A stretch of DNA of 64,000 bases. Origin: Streptococcus salivarius (GTDB lineage: Bacteria; Bacillota; Bacilli; Lactobacillales; Streptococcaceae). Numbering within the stretch: the stretch's first letter is position 1; every line of letters begins with the position of its first letter. Position numbers and translations under genes: made by a program. The notes beneath the pieces were generated by a model. The model had not been told where the DNA came from and searched no databases. It worked only from the letters and a program-made list of their open reading frames with translations. The stretch covers positions 1,721,501 through 1,785,500 of the forward strand of contig NZ_CP015283.1 in the NCBI RefSeq assembly GCF_002094975.1, written 5' to 3'. Positions 1 through 8,820 of the stretch are shown here, one piece after another.

Positions 1-335
1 ACCACATAGAAGGGAACGCCCGAATCAGCAAAGGCCTCCTGATCAAAAACGTCTAACTCCATTGGAACCTTATAATAGGAGAACTCCTTATTAACGAAGT
101 TACCGGTCGTCAGCCATGACCAGAAACTCATGTAGCGACGGTCTCCCATGAATCGTTTGTTGTAGCGAAGGGCTCTTTTGGGCTGGTTAGAAAGGTAATT
201 AACACCAAAAAGCGCTCCAGCTGATACTGATACAACGCCGTCTACTTTGATTCCAGCTTCTAAAAAAGCATCTAAAACACCAGCAGTGTATAAGCCACGC
301 ATGCCTCCGCCTTCAAGGACTAAGCCTACCTTCAT
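1..335 (-). CDS. Patatin-like phospholipase family protein (partial, C-terminus beyond window)
   Basis: About 111 N-terminal residues are visible; the rest lies left of the window. The glycine-rich oxyanion motif EGGGMRG is at residues 8-14. The nucleophile elbow is SVSAG with the serine at about residue 38. Patatin family members usually have GxSxG, so the first glycine is replaced here. These features fit the bacterial YjjU/RssA-type serine hydrolases, which act on acyl esters or lipids by a Ser-Asp dyad; the Asp would be in the missing part. The ATG overlaps the TGA of the upstream SGNH hydrolase by 2 bp, so the two are probably co-transcribed and translationally coupled. The exact substrate cannot be read from sequence. 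Confidence 0.85.
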   Translation of the reverse strand, partial: MKVGLVLEGGGMRGLYTAGVLDAFLEAGIKVDGVVSVSAGALFGVNYLSNQPKRALRYNKRFMGDRRYMSFWSWLTTGNFVNKEFSYYKVPMELDVFDQEAFADSGVPFYV

Positions 336-952
336 TCTAAAATCTCCTTCTTGATTGGTTCTGCTAGGACTTGATAACCTTGTGGACTCAAGTGTAAACC
401 ATCCGTTGTGTAAGTGTCATTTAACTGTTCTTGGGCATCTGTCAGGTAATCATAAAGATCAACATAGGTCACACCAGGTAGAACAGCTAATTGTTGATTC
501 AGTTCACGGACAGTTGCATTATTTCGAATCTTAACCTTAGAAGCATATTGTGATTTTTCACTAACTGGAAAAACACTCAGCAAATAGACCTCAGTAAGGA
601 GAGATTCCTGACGAACTGTCATGATAATATCGGAAATACGATTGACAATATCTCGAATGGGGTAACCCCTTCCGATGTCGTTAATACCAATCAAGAGTAC
701 CAATTTACTGGGTTCCAAATCTAAAACTTGCTCTTTAAGGTGTTCTAAAAGCCAAACTGAGTCTGTTCCTGCAATCCCACGGTTTATCAAGGGAAAATCT
801 CGACCCAAATATTTTTTCAACGCAAAAAACTCCGTGATGGAGTCCCCTGCAAAAACAATTTGGCCTTTGTCTAACTTCTGATTTTCATTCACAAATTTGG
901 CTAAACGCTCTTCTTGATAGGCCACAAGCTCGGGCCTAGTTGTTTCAATCAT
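332..952 (-). CDS. SGNH/GDSL-family hydrolase
   Basis: A 206-residue single-domain protein with the SGNH blocks in order. The block I nucleophile is in AGDSITEFF (Ser at about 38), block II glycine in NRGIAG (about 58-63), block III Asn in GIND (about 90), and block V in DGLHLSPQGY (Asp and His near 185-188). Family members are cytoplasmic or secreted esterases, acetylhydrolases or lysophospholipases. No signal peptide is seen, so a cytoplasmic esterase is likely. The length matches the small streptococcal platelet-activating-factor acetylhydrolase-like proteins. It begins 3 bp after the UbiB-like gene stop and overlaps the patatin start, making a lipid/ester-related minus-strand cluster. The natural substrate is unknown. 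Confidence 0.85.
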   Translation of the reverse strand: MIETTRPELVAYQEERLAKFVNENQKLDKGQIVFAGDSITEFFALKKYLGRDFPLINRGIAGTDSVWLLEHLKEQVLDLEPSKLVLLIGINDIGRGYPIRDIVNRISDIIMTVRQESLLTEVYLLSVFPVSEKSQYASKVKIRNNATVRELNQQLAVLPGVTYVDLYDYLTDAQEQLNDTYTTDGLHLSPQGYQVLAEPIKKEILE

Positions 953-955
953 ACT

Positions 956-2533
956 TCATCCTTTTTTCTTAAATATTATACGCACTACCGTGATTAAAGC
1001 TAGAAAAGTTCCAAGTCCAAGAAATAGCCAGGCAAGATTTTCAAAACCTGATTTATTGGCCAAAAGGGCACCGGAAAGTAGAAATCCCAATGTCAGCAAG
1101 GCTAAAACCAGATTATTTAAAACTTTCTCAAAGACTTTAATTCGACCTGAAAAGTTGATAAAATCATGGTTTACCACAATTCGTCCGTTTAAAATCTGCT
1201 CCAAGAGCTGATGCAGGCGACGCGGAATATTTTTTCCATTGCGAATCAGATAAAAGAGTTCAATCAAGATACTCTCTTTATTCAGGGCCTGCTTAAGCAT
1301 GTCAGGGCCCATATTTTCTAGGAAATAATCCTTGGCCAGAGTCATCAAATCCATATTTGGGGCTAACTCTCGGAAAATACCTTCAATTTGAAGCGAAGCC
1401 TTCTCCAAAATGGTAATTTGAGAGGAAGCCTTAAGATGATTCTTCTGGAAAATAGCCAGTAGATCCTCTAGCAAATCTGTCATGGATAGACTTCCCAAGT
1501 CAACACCAGAATAACGACCCAGCATCTGCTCGACATCCTGACTTAGAACCGCACGGTTTAGAGCATTATCAAACTGGGTAACTGACAAGATAGCCTTAGT
1601 CATGCCGTCAACATCCTGAGCAGTAAAACTATATAGGATGTCATTTAAGGACGCACGCATCCCCACTTCCAACTCACCCATAATGCCAAAGTCAATGAAA
1701 CAAATCTTGCCATCACGTACCAAGAGATTTCCAGGATGAGGATCACCATGAAAATAGCCGTCTTTGAAAACCTGCTTGATAAATGACAACATTAGTTTCT
1801 TACCCACGTCTTCCAGGTCATAGCCAGCCTCAAGCAGTTGACTGTAGTCATTAAGTGGAATCCCATCGATGTACTCTTCGACTATGAGGTGTGGCGTCGT
1901 GAAGGTATCATAAACCTTTGGGACACCTAGACAAGCAACAGCCCTGTTATTTGCCTTAAAACGCTTCATGGCCTCTGCTTCATTTCTGAAATCAAGTTCC
2001 TTAATTAGGGTTTCTCGCAGATTTTCCAAAACCTCCTGAACATCGACCATAGGTATAAAGTGCTTTGGAATATGGCGTGCAAGCTTAATGAGAAGCTGAA
2101 TATCTTCCTTAACGACCTCATCAATACCAGGTCGCTGAATTTTTACAATCACTTCCTGACCAGACAACAATCTAGCCCTATGGGTCTGAGCTACAGAACC
2201 AGAAGCCAAGGGCTCTTCCGAGAAATCAAGGAAACTGTCAGAAAGCCCACTGGGTAATTCTCGCCTAATGGCAGTCATGACTTCCTCTTTATTCAAGGGA
2301 GGAACTGAGCTCTGGAGTTTTGATAATTCTCTGATATAGGCCTCTGGCAAAAGGTCAGAGCGTGTGGATAGGATTTGACCAATTTTAACAAAACTAGGTC
2401 CCAATTGCTCAAAGGCTTGGCGTAGCTTGACAGGTGTTGTCTGTTGGTCTTGAGGAAGGTGTTTTTCACGATAAGAAAGGAGACCAACTGACGAGAAAAC
2501 CTTCAACACATGTCTCAATCGTTTACTTGCCAT
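956..2533 (-). CDS. ABC1/UbiB (AarF) family atypical kinase-like protein
   Basis: A 525-residue protein with the UbiB/ADCK signature: KIGQ in the N-terminal KxGQ region (about residue 50), an alanine-containing loop GSVAQTH, the catalytic HGDPHPGNLLV (about 260), and IDFG metal-binding motif shortly after. Two hydrophobic segments at the extreme C-terminus (about 470-520) look like membrane anchors, as in bacterial UbiB proteins. Family members are ATP-binding proteins linked to quinone or lipid trafficking. Streptococci of this group lack a full ubiquinone pathway, so the role here is uncertain. The gene follows the small phasin-like gene by 17 bp, a pairing also common in other bacteria, and precedes the SGNH hydrolase by 3 bp. 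Confidence 0.88.
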   Translation of the reverse strand: MASKRLRHVLKVFSSVGLLSYREKHLPQDQQTTPVKLRQAFEQLGPSFVKIGQILSTRSDLLPEAYIRELSKLQSSVPPLNKEEVMTAIRRELPSGLSDSFLDFSEEPLASGSVAQTHRARLLSGQEVIVKIQRPGIDEVVKEDIQLLIKLARHIPKHFIPMVDVQEVLENLRETLIKELDFRNEAEAMKRFKANNRAVACLGVPKVYDTFTTPHLIVEEYIDGIPLNDYSQLLEAGYDLEDVGKKLMLSFIKQVFKDGYFHGDPHPGNLLVRDGKICFIDFGIMGELEVGMRASLNDILYSFTAQDVDGMTKAILSVTQFDNALNRAVLSQDVEQMLGRYSGVDLGSLSMTDLLEDLLAIFQKNHLKASSQITILEKASLQIEGIFRELAPNMDLMTLAKDYFLENMGPDMLKQALNKESILIELFYLIRNGKNIPRRLHQLLEQILNGRIVVNHDFINFSGRIKVFEKVLNNLVLALLTLGFLLSGALLANKSGFENLAWLFLGLGTFLALITVVRIIFKKKG

Positions 2534-2550
2534 TTTAGTCTCCTTACATT

Positions 2551-2829
2551 TTATTTATTTTGACTGAGCAAAGCGTCAAGTTTTTCTTCAAGACGTTTCA
2601 CGTCATCCTTAGTCGCATACTCAACTGAAGATTTCTTAGCATCAAGTTTATTCAAAAATTCTTGAGCTTCTTCCTTACTTTGACGTTTGAGCTCTTGTTC
2701 TAGTTCCTTACCTTCTTCAACAGTCAAGCGCCCCTTTTCAACCAACTCTTTGACAAAACTATCAGCTTTATCTACTGTCATAGCAGTCAATCCGATTCCA
2801 GCCAAGAGAACTTTTTTCAAATCATTCAT
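2551..2829 (-). CDS. Phasin-like small coiled-coil protein
   Basis: A 92-residue protein starting MNDLKKVLLAG. An upstream in-frame ATG at 2844 exists, but GGAGGT at 2837-2842 lies 7 bases before the ATG at 2829, which decides the start. The first 25 residues are mildly hydrophobic, followed by charged helix-forming sequence rich in Lys and Glu, and the C-terminus VKRLEEKLDALLSQN looks like a short coiled coil. It resembles the phasin/poly(hydroxyalkanoate) granule-associated family found upstream of UbiB-like genes. The host is not expected to make PHA, so a membrane-associated partner of the kinase is more plausible. A cre-like GTGAAAACGTTC lies about 70 bases upstream. Confidence 0.7.
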   Translation of the reverse strand: MNDLKKVLLAGIGLTAMTVDKADSFVKELVEKGRLTVEEGKELEQELKRQSKEEAQEFLNKLDAKKSSVEYATKDDVKRLEEKLDALLSQNK

Positions 2830-3038
2830 TATCGTTACCTCCATCTAAGTAGGAAAAGCAAAGAAATAGACTAGCTACTTCTTCAGAAAATATAAGAACG
2901 TTTTCACACTTTTATTCTACCACTTTTTCAGAAAATGTGTTAATTAACATAAATTGCATTCTGTAGTAGTTTAATACTCGATATGCAAATATATTCGCCG
3001 AAATACTTATTTATCAATGTTGTACCCAAATACTAAAT

Positions 3039-3067
3039 AAGAATCTCGAGCTTTTGCTGAGATTCTT
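3039..3067 (-). terminator. Stem-loop downstream of 6-phospho-beta-glucosidase
   Basis: Inverted repeat AAGAATCTC / GAGATTCTT with an 11-base loop, 10 bp past the glucosidase stop. The downstream U-tract is weak, so it may be a terminator or an mRNA 3' end stabiliser. Confidence 0.5.
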
Positions 3068-3076
3068 AACGATTTT

Positions 3077-4516
<1,440 letters not shown>

Positions 4517-4558
4517 TTATCTCCTCGTCTTGTTTAATATACTAATAGTATAACACTT

Positions 4559-4572
4559 AGAAAACGATTACA
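4559..4572 (-). promoter_or_regulatory. cre (CcpA) site in glucosidase promoter
   Basis: Read on the minus strand this is TGTAATCGTTTTCT, matching the catabolite-response consensus TGNAANCGNTNNCW at all fixed positions. A TATACT -10 candidate lies at 4547-4552, so the site overlaps the expected -35 region and would repress when glucose is present. Confidence 0.75.
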
Positions 4573-4610
4573 CTTATACTATCTTATTGACATCTGATAC
4601 TATAGTACGA

Positions 4611-4634
4611 AAAAAACAGACCCAAGTCTGTTTT
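4611..4634 (-). terminator. Rho-independent terminator of the AI-2E-family gene
   Basis: On the minus strand ACAGAC, a 4-base loop, then GTCTGT followed by a run of seven T. It begins 3 bases beyond the stop codon of the gene at 4637. Confidence 0.85.
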
Positions 4635-4636
4635 AA

Positions 4637-5773
4637 TTAATCATTATTTTCAATAGTATTTGCTGCTTTGGCTTCTTCTCGCCTAACAACATTATCTTTA
4701 ACAATCTGATAAAGGGTAGCGGCTACTGGCACAGAAACCAACATGCCCAAGATACCACCCAAGGCAGAACCTATGGTGATAGCGAAGATAACCCAAATAC
4801 CAGGAAGTCCGGTAGAGCCACCAACCACATAAGGATAGATGAGATTTCCTTCAAACTGCTGCAAAATAACCACGTAGGCAATAAACAAAAGTGCCAAGGT
4901 CACAGAGTGCGTCATAATCAAGATGGTACCAATCGTCACACCGATATAGGCCCCTACAACTGGAATCATAGCTGAAAAACCAATCAGGATAGAGATAGTC
5001 GCAGCGTATGGAAAATCAAAGATACGCATCCCAATATAACACAAGGTTCCCAAGATACAAGCCTCAATCGACTGATAAACAAAGAAATTGCGGAAGCGAT
5101 TATTGAGAATAGCAACCACATAGTGGAAAGTCTTACCATAACGTCCTAAATAGACATCTACCAAACGATTGACCTGATTTCCAAGTTTTTCTTTCCCAGC
5201 CAAAACATAGCAAGAAAAGACGATACTAATAAAGAGATTAATCAAAGTTGATGGTAGACTCGTTAACGAAGTCAAGAAGCTTGTCAAACCATTCATGATT
5301 TGTTGAAGCAACTGAGCACTGTAGCTATTGATTAGCTCTCTAACCTGTGTCACACCACCAAGATCTTGAATAATCTTTTGCAAGGACTTGTTTTTAAGCA
5401 GCCAATTAATCAAGTTATTAATAGCTGAACGGTCTTGACTAATCAAGGTGTTGATACTGTCAATCAAATCGGGAAGAACAGTGAATACGACCCAAGTAAA
5501 GACCAAACCAATGGTAGCCAATGCAGAGAGCAGAGCAATTGGACGCTTGATCTTAGCGATAAAACCAAATGGAATAAACTTAACCAGTAGCTTCTCATAA
5601 AAAGACATCAGGATATTGACCACAAAGGCAATCCCTGCTCCAACCAGGAAGGGCTGACTGGCAATGTAAATAGTGTTACAAATTGAAACAACGGTTTCCC
5701 AGTAAGTATAAATCAAGAAACAGCTGAAAAAGAGGACAGCTAACCAAATGAACTGATTTTTTGTAAATTTCAT
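4637..5773 (-). CDS. AI-2E family transporter (PerM/YdiK-type membrane protein)
   Basis: A 378-residue integral membrane protein with about eight hydrophobic segments. Two cluster at residues 8-60 and one near 78-100. A long soluble region (about 105-150) follows, then closely packed helices from 155 to 355. The pattern and motifs such as IPVVGAYIGV and VGGSTGLPGIWV are those of the AI-2E/PerM family. Members have been linked to export of autoinducer-2, Na+/H+ antiport or other small solutes, so substrate assignment is open. A second family member occurs at 39262. It has its own terminator and a TATAAT -10 candidate at 5803-5808. Confidence 0.85.
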   Translation of the reverse strand: MKFTKNQFIWLAVLFFSCFLIYTYWETVVSICNTIYIASQPFLVGAGIAFVVNILMSFYEKLLVKFIPFGFIAKIKRPIALLSALATIGLVFTWVVFTVLPDLIDSINTLISQDRSAINNLINWLLKNKSLQKIIQDLGGVTQVRELINSYSAQLLQQIMNGLTSFLTSLTSLPSTLINLFISIVFSCYVLAGKEKLGNQVNRLVDVYLGRYGKTFHYVVAILNNRFRNFFVYQSIEACILGTLCYIGMRIFDFPYAATISILIGFSAMIPVVGAYIGVTIGTILIMTHSVTLALLFIAYVVILQQFEGNLIYPYVVGGSTGLPGIWVIFAITIGSALGGILGMLVSVPVAATLYQIVKDNVVRREEAKAANTIENND

Positions 5774-5851
5774 AGGTACTCCAAAATTTAAAATACCCTT
5801 CCATTATACACTAAGAAAGGGTTTCTTACTATCTTTGATCGTAGAAAGCCG

Positions 5852-6448
5852 CTAAAATTCCACCAACTCTTGATCAGCTATTGGATCAATCAGCTTGACA
5901 AAGTAGAAGCTAGATCCATCGTAATCAAAAACTAAGATGGCACAATTGCCTGGACACGACTCAAAGGCCCTCTCTGGCTCCACGGCATGAAGAAAAGTCA
6001 TCAAGGCTCCAGCGTGACTAACAGCTAAAATAGATTGGTTAGGATGCTTATCTACTATCTCCTTAGCACTCGCAACCACACGCGCAACGAACTGATCTTG
6101 ACTTTCTCCACCAAACTGGGCATAGTGGTCACCAAAATGCCCCACAACAGATGTCTTGGGATGAAGATACTCTGGCTGACCCTCAAAGATACCAAAATGC
6201 ATTTCTTTAAGTCCCTTAACACGTTGATAATCAGAACGCCCAGTCGCCAATTCAATGGTATCAGAAGCTCTTTCGGTTGTCGTGCAATAATACTGATCAA
6301 AGGTCATATCATGTTTTTCAAAATAAGCACGGACCTGACGAGCTTGGTCCCGACCTTTCTCAGTCAAGGGAGAATCACACCAACCTTGAATCCGATTAAG
6401 TGTGTTAAAAAGTGTTTGTCCATGTCTCATTAAATAGAGTCGTGTCAT
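5852..6448 (-). CDS. Histidine phosphatase family protein (third of three in tandem)
   Basis: A 198-residue phosphoglycerate-mutase-like phosphatase. The catalytic LMRHGQTLFN opens the protein (His 9), the conserved Arg is in TTERASDT (about 60), the acid is near KEMHFGIFEG (about 84) and the second His is in AVSHAG (about 145). That last motif is SHA rather than the usual SHG. Family members dephosphorylate small phospho-metabolites. It overlaps the preceding paralogue by 4 bp (ATGA), so the three genes form one translationally coupled unit. Its N-terminus is closer to the 7050 copy (GWCDSPLTE) than to the 6445 copy (GVCDAPLTE). Confidence 0.88.
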   Translation of the reverse strand: MTRLYLMRHGQTLFNTLNRIQGWCDSPLTEKGRDQARQVRAYFEKHDMTFDQYYCTTTERASDTIELATGRSDYQRVKGLKEMHFGIFEGQPEYLHPKTSVVGHFGDHYAQFGGESQDQFVARVVASAKEIVDKHPNQSILAVSHAGALMTFLHAVEPERAFESCPGNCAILVFDYDGSSFYFVKLIDPIADQELVEF

Positions 6449-7053
6449 TCTTCGCCTCCATAGATATACTCTTCTTCTACAGGATTATATACTGAAAGCA
6501 ATTCAAATTGACCTTTATCATAAGTAAAATGTAAGATGCAACAATTTTTAAGACCACGAATATCTAGGTCGGGATTTAAAACACGTCTACAGAACTGCAA
6601 AATAGATGGTCCATGACTAACTAGCAAGGACTTAGAACCATCGGCCACACTCTCCATGATGGCCCTAATAGTTAACTCCATACGATCCCGAACCTGGGTC
6701 GTACTCTCACCACCAAATTGAACAAAGTAATCACCAAAGCCTTGGCCATCAGGTAAGGTTTTAGGAGTAAGATACTCTGGCTGGCCCTCAAAAGCTCCAA
6801 AATCCTGTCCCTTAAGACCTTTAAGTCTTTCATAGTCTGTTCGTCCAGTCACAATTTCTAGAGTATCACTGGCTCTCTCAGAAGTTGACGTAAAGACATG
6901 ATCAAAAATCGGCTCCTGCTTGACTAGATACTGACCAGCCTTTTTAGCCTGTTCAATCCCGACTTCCGTCAAAGGGGCATCGCAGACCCCCTGAAGTCTA
7001 TGCTGAACATTAAACCGTGTTTGTCCATGCCTCATTAAATAAAATTCTTTCAT
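6445..7053 (-). CDS. Histidine phosphatase family protein (second of three in tandem)
   Basis: A 202-residue paralogue of its two neighbours. It has LMRHGQTRFN at the N-terminus, TSTSERASDT (Arg near 62), LKGQDFGAFEG (Glu near 86) and VSHGPSI (His near 148), so all catalytic positions are present. The ATG overlaps the stop of the upstream paralogue by 4 bp, and its own stop overlaps the downstream ATG by 4 bp. Substrate unknown; the family includes phosphoserine, alpha-ribazole and sugar phosphatases. Divergence among the three copies is high outside the motifs, which suggests old duplication and distinct substrates. Confidence 0.88.
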   Translation of the reverse strand: MKEFYLMRHGQTRFNVQHRLQGVCDAPLTEVGIEQAKKAGQYLVKQEPIFDHVFTSTSERASDTLEIVTGRTDYERLKGLKGQDFGAFEGQPEYLTPKTLPDGQGFGDYFVQFGGESTTQVRDRMELTIRAIMESVADGSKSLLVSHGPSILQFCRRVLNPDLDIRGLKNCCILHFTYDKGQFELLSVYNPVEEEYIYGGEE

Positions 7054-7652
7054 AATGTTACCTCTAAACCAGAAATCGGATCAATCACCTGAAGAAGCTC
7101 CAATTGACCTTGGTTATAATCATAAACACAAATATTACAATTTCCAAAGCCCACTCCTTCAGGAAAGGCCAAGTCCATGAAAATGATTAATCCCCATAGA
7201 GCCGCCCCATGACTGACGAATAGGAGATTCTCAGCACCATCTTTAGTGTGTGCTTCTGCTTTCTCTAACACAGTCTTCAAGACCCTCTGACCGACCTCGC
7301 GAATATCTTCACCACCGTATGGGACCAAGAGATCTTCAAAGGATCGTGAACCTGGTCGATGTTTGGGGAGGAGGTGCTCTGGTTGAGCTTCAAAAGATCC
7401 AAAGTTCATTTCTTTTATTCCCTTGAGCTGGGTTACCGAATAGTCAGGCGCCACAATCTTTGCCGTATCAGTCGCCCTCTCTTGCGTAGAGGAGTAGACA
7501 GCATCAAAAGAAATACCTTTCTTTGCAAAGTACTGTTTCGCTTGTTCTGCCTGCCAAATCCCATTTTCAGTCAAGGGAGAGTCACACCAGCCCTGAACAC
7601 GCTTTTGCGTATTAAACAGTGTCTCACCATGTCTCATTAAATATAACTTCAT
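7050..7652 (-). CDS. Histidine phosphatase family protein (first of three in tandem)
   Basis: A 200-residue phosphatase starting MKLYLMRHGETLFN, the RHG phosphohistidine motif. The conserved STQERATDT, LKGIKEMNFGSFE and FVSHGAALWG complete the active site. It is the promoter-proximal copy of three, and it starts 18 bp after the Cof-type phosphatase. The four phosphatases therefore form one minus-strand operon behind the promoter near 8.52 kb. The exact role is unknown; a common function in clearing sugar or nucleotide phosphates is inference. Confidence 0.88.
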   Translation of the reverse strand: MKLYLMRHGETLFNTQKRVQGWCDSPLTENGIWQAEQAKQYFAKKGISFDAVYSSTQERATDTAKIVAPDYSVTQLKGIKEMNFGSFEAQPEHLLPKHRPGSRSFEDLLVPYGGEDIREVGQRVLKTVLEKAEAHTKDGAENLLFVSHGAALWGLIIFMDLAFPEGVGFGNCNICVYDYNQGQLELLQVIDPISGLEVTL

Positions 7653-7670
7653 TACTCTACCACCCTATCT

Positions 7671-8489
7671 TTAAACCAATCCTAAATAATCTTCTAAGAC
7701 AGTCAATACTCCTTGGTCTTTGTGGTGGGGAGCAATCTGATCAGCCACTTGTAAAATAGCTGGACTGGCATTTTCCATAGCATAAGAGTGGCCAGCCATT
7801 TGCAAGAGCTCAAGATCATTGTCTCCATCACCGAAAGCCATGACATTGGACTCAGACAAGCCCCAGTGTTTAAGAAGCTGCTTGAGTCCCCAAGCCTTAT
7901 GCATGCCTTTTTGAATGAAGTCAATAGCACCAAAACCACTGGGAACAGCAACTAGATTGCCATCAAAATCACGATTAAAAGCCTGTGAAACACGATTAGC
8001 CTCTTCAGGACTCAGCAACATGGTAATCTTGATAAAATCATCATCTAAATCCTCCAGCCCATTCAAACGTTGAATGGATGCTTCCATGGCGGCTTGCTCT
8101 TCTTCTGTTATCATCTCAGCAAAATTGACCCTAGACCCTTTTAACATATAGGAGCCTTGAGCACCATTAAATATAGTTGGCCTATCCAACAAATCATAAT
8201 TAAAATAGCTTAGCAAGTTTTCAACATCATTTAATGCCATGAACTCCTGACACAGAAGTTTGCCATAGCTAACCACCTGACCACCATTTTCAGCTACAAA
8301 ATGCAGTCGGTCAAAAGTCTCCGCAAACATGGGTTTAAGGCGACTCATACTATTACCTGATGCAACGACAAAGTGCATATCACGCGCATCCATAGCATCT
8401 AAAATCTGACTAAAACGCTCCTTGTCATAGCTCCCTTTATCGTCTAAAAATGTACCATCCATATCTGTTGCAATCACCTTAATGGTCAT
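7671..8489 (-). CDS. Cof-type HAD-IIB family phosphatase
   Basis: A 272-residue HAD phosphatase. Motif I is DMDGTFLDD with nucleophile Asp 9 and Asp 11; motif II is VVASGNS near residue 44; motif IV is GDGDNDLELL near 218. The C2B cap domain lies between about residues 85 and 190. Members of this family remove phosphate from sugar phosphates, FMN or pyridoxal phosphate. It is the first gene of an operon with three histidine phosphatases. A good ribosome site AAGGAGGTG precedes the ATG, and a cre-like sequence overlaps its promoter, which suggests carbon-source control of the operon. Confidence 0.9.
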   Translation of the reverse strand: MTIKVIATDMDGTFLDDKGSYDKERFSQILDAMDARDMHFVVASGNSMSRLKPMFAETFDRLHFVAENGGQVVSYGKLLCQEFMALNDVENLLSYFNYDLLDRPTIFNGAQGSYMLKGSRVNFAEMITEEEQAAMEASIQRLNGLEDLDDDFIKITMLLSPEEANRVSQAFNRDFDGNLVAVPSGFGAIDFIQKGMHKAWGLKQLLKHWGLSESNVMAFGDGDNDLELLQMAGHSYAMENASPAILQVADQIAPHHKDQGVLTVLEDYLGLV

Positions 8490-8517
8490 AAAGCACCTCC
8501 TTGACTAACTTATCCCT

Positions 8518-8546
8518 ATTATAACCCTTTTAGAAAACGCTTACCA
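8518..8546 (-). promoter_or_regulatory. Promoter with cre-like site for the phosphatase operon
   Basis: TATAAT (minus strand) is at 8518-8523. The 15-base sequence at 8532-8546 reads TGGTAAGCGTTTTCT on the minus strand, a cre consensus with one mismatch (G for the fixed T at position 2), overlapping the -35 position. Confidence 0.6.
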
Positions 8547-8584
8547 GTACCATGCTAGGAAAAACTGATACTATTCTTGGATAT

Positions 8585-8610
8585 AAAAAAAGATTCCATT
8601 GGAATCTCTT
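8585..8610 (-). terminator. Terminator closing the exopolysaccharide operon
   Basis: AGATTCCA / TGGAATCT with a one-base centre, followed on the minus strand by seven T. It lies 210 bp past the flippase stop, beyond an IS-end remnant, and is the first strong terminator leftward from the operon. Confidence 0.75.
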
Positions 8611-8617
8611 AAATAAG

Positions 8618-8690
8618 GCTCTATAATTTCTGTAGTGGGTAAAAGTACTGTAGAGATTATAGAGCTGCTTTTTAAGTGTACACAAAAAGT
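8618..8690 (-). mobile_element. ISL3-family terminal remnant
   Basis: Reading plus, GCTCTATAATTTCTGTAGTG to the shared GTGTACACAAAAAGTCCC is closely matched by the reverse complement of 54511-54581. That second copy sits next to a decayed ISL3-like transposase. Only the end is retained here. Arms GCTCTATAAT (8618-8627) and ATTATAGAGC (8656-8665) form a 10-bp inverted repeat. The remaining sequence of 8690-8820 shows no gene I can support. Confidence 0.55.
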
Positions 8691-8820
8691 CCCGAAAAAG
8701 ACAATCGACAATAGCTTCAACTAAGCCACATACGATTGCCTCTATACATCGTCTCATTCGAACAATATATTACCTCTTTTTGATCTTTACGAAAAAAATT
8801 TACTTTTTATTATATATAGT

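Noticed and set aside
2899..2912. cre-like GTGAAAACGTTC before the phasin-like gene
   Set aside because: It lacks the conserved C near the 3' end of the site, and its position relative to the promoter is uncertain, so I did not list it as a separate regulatory feature.
6035..6433. Plus-strand open frame of 132 codons opposite a histidine phosphatase gene
   Set aside because: It is the antisense of a conserved coding gene, has no ribosome site, and similar antisense frames appear opposite its paralogue.
8530..8757. 75-codon minus-strand frame across the ISL3-like remnant
   Set aside because: It runs through the terminator and the IS end, has no ribosome site, and resembles no family I know.
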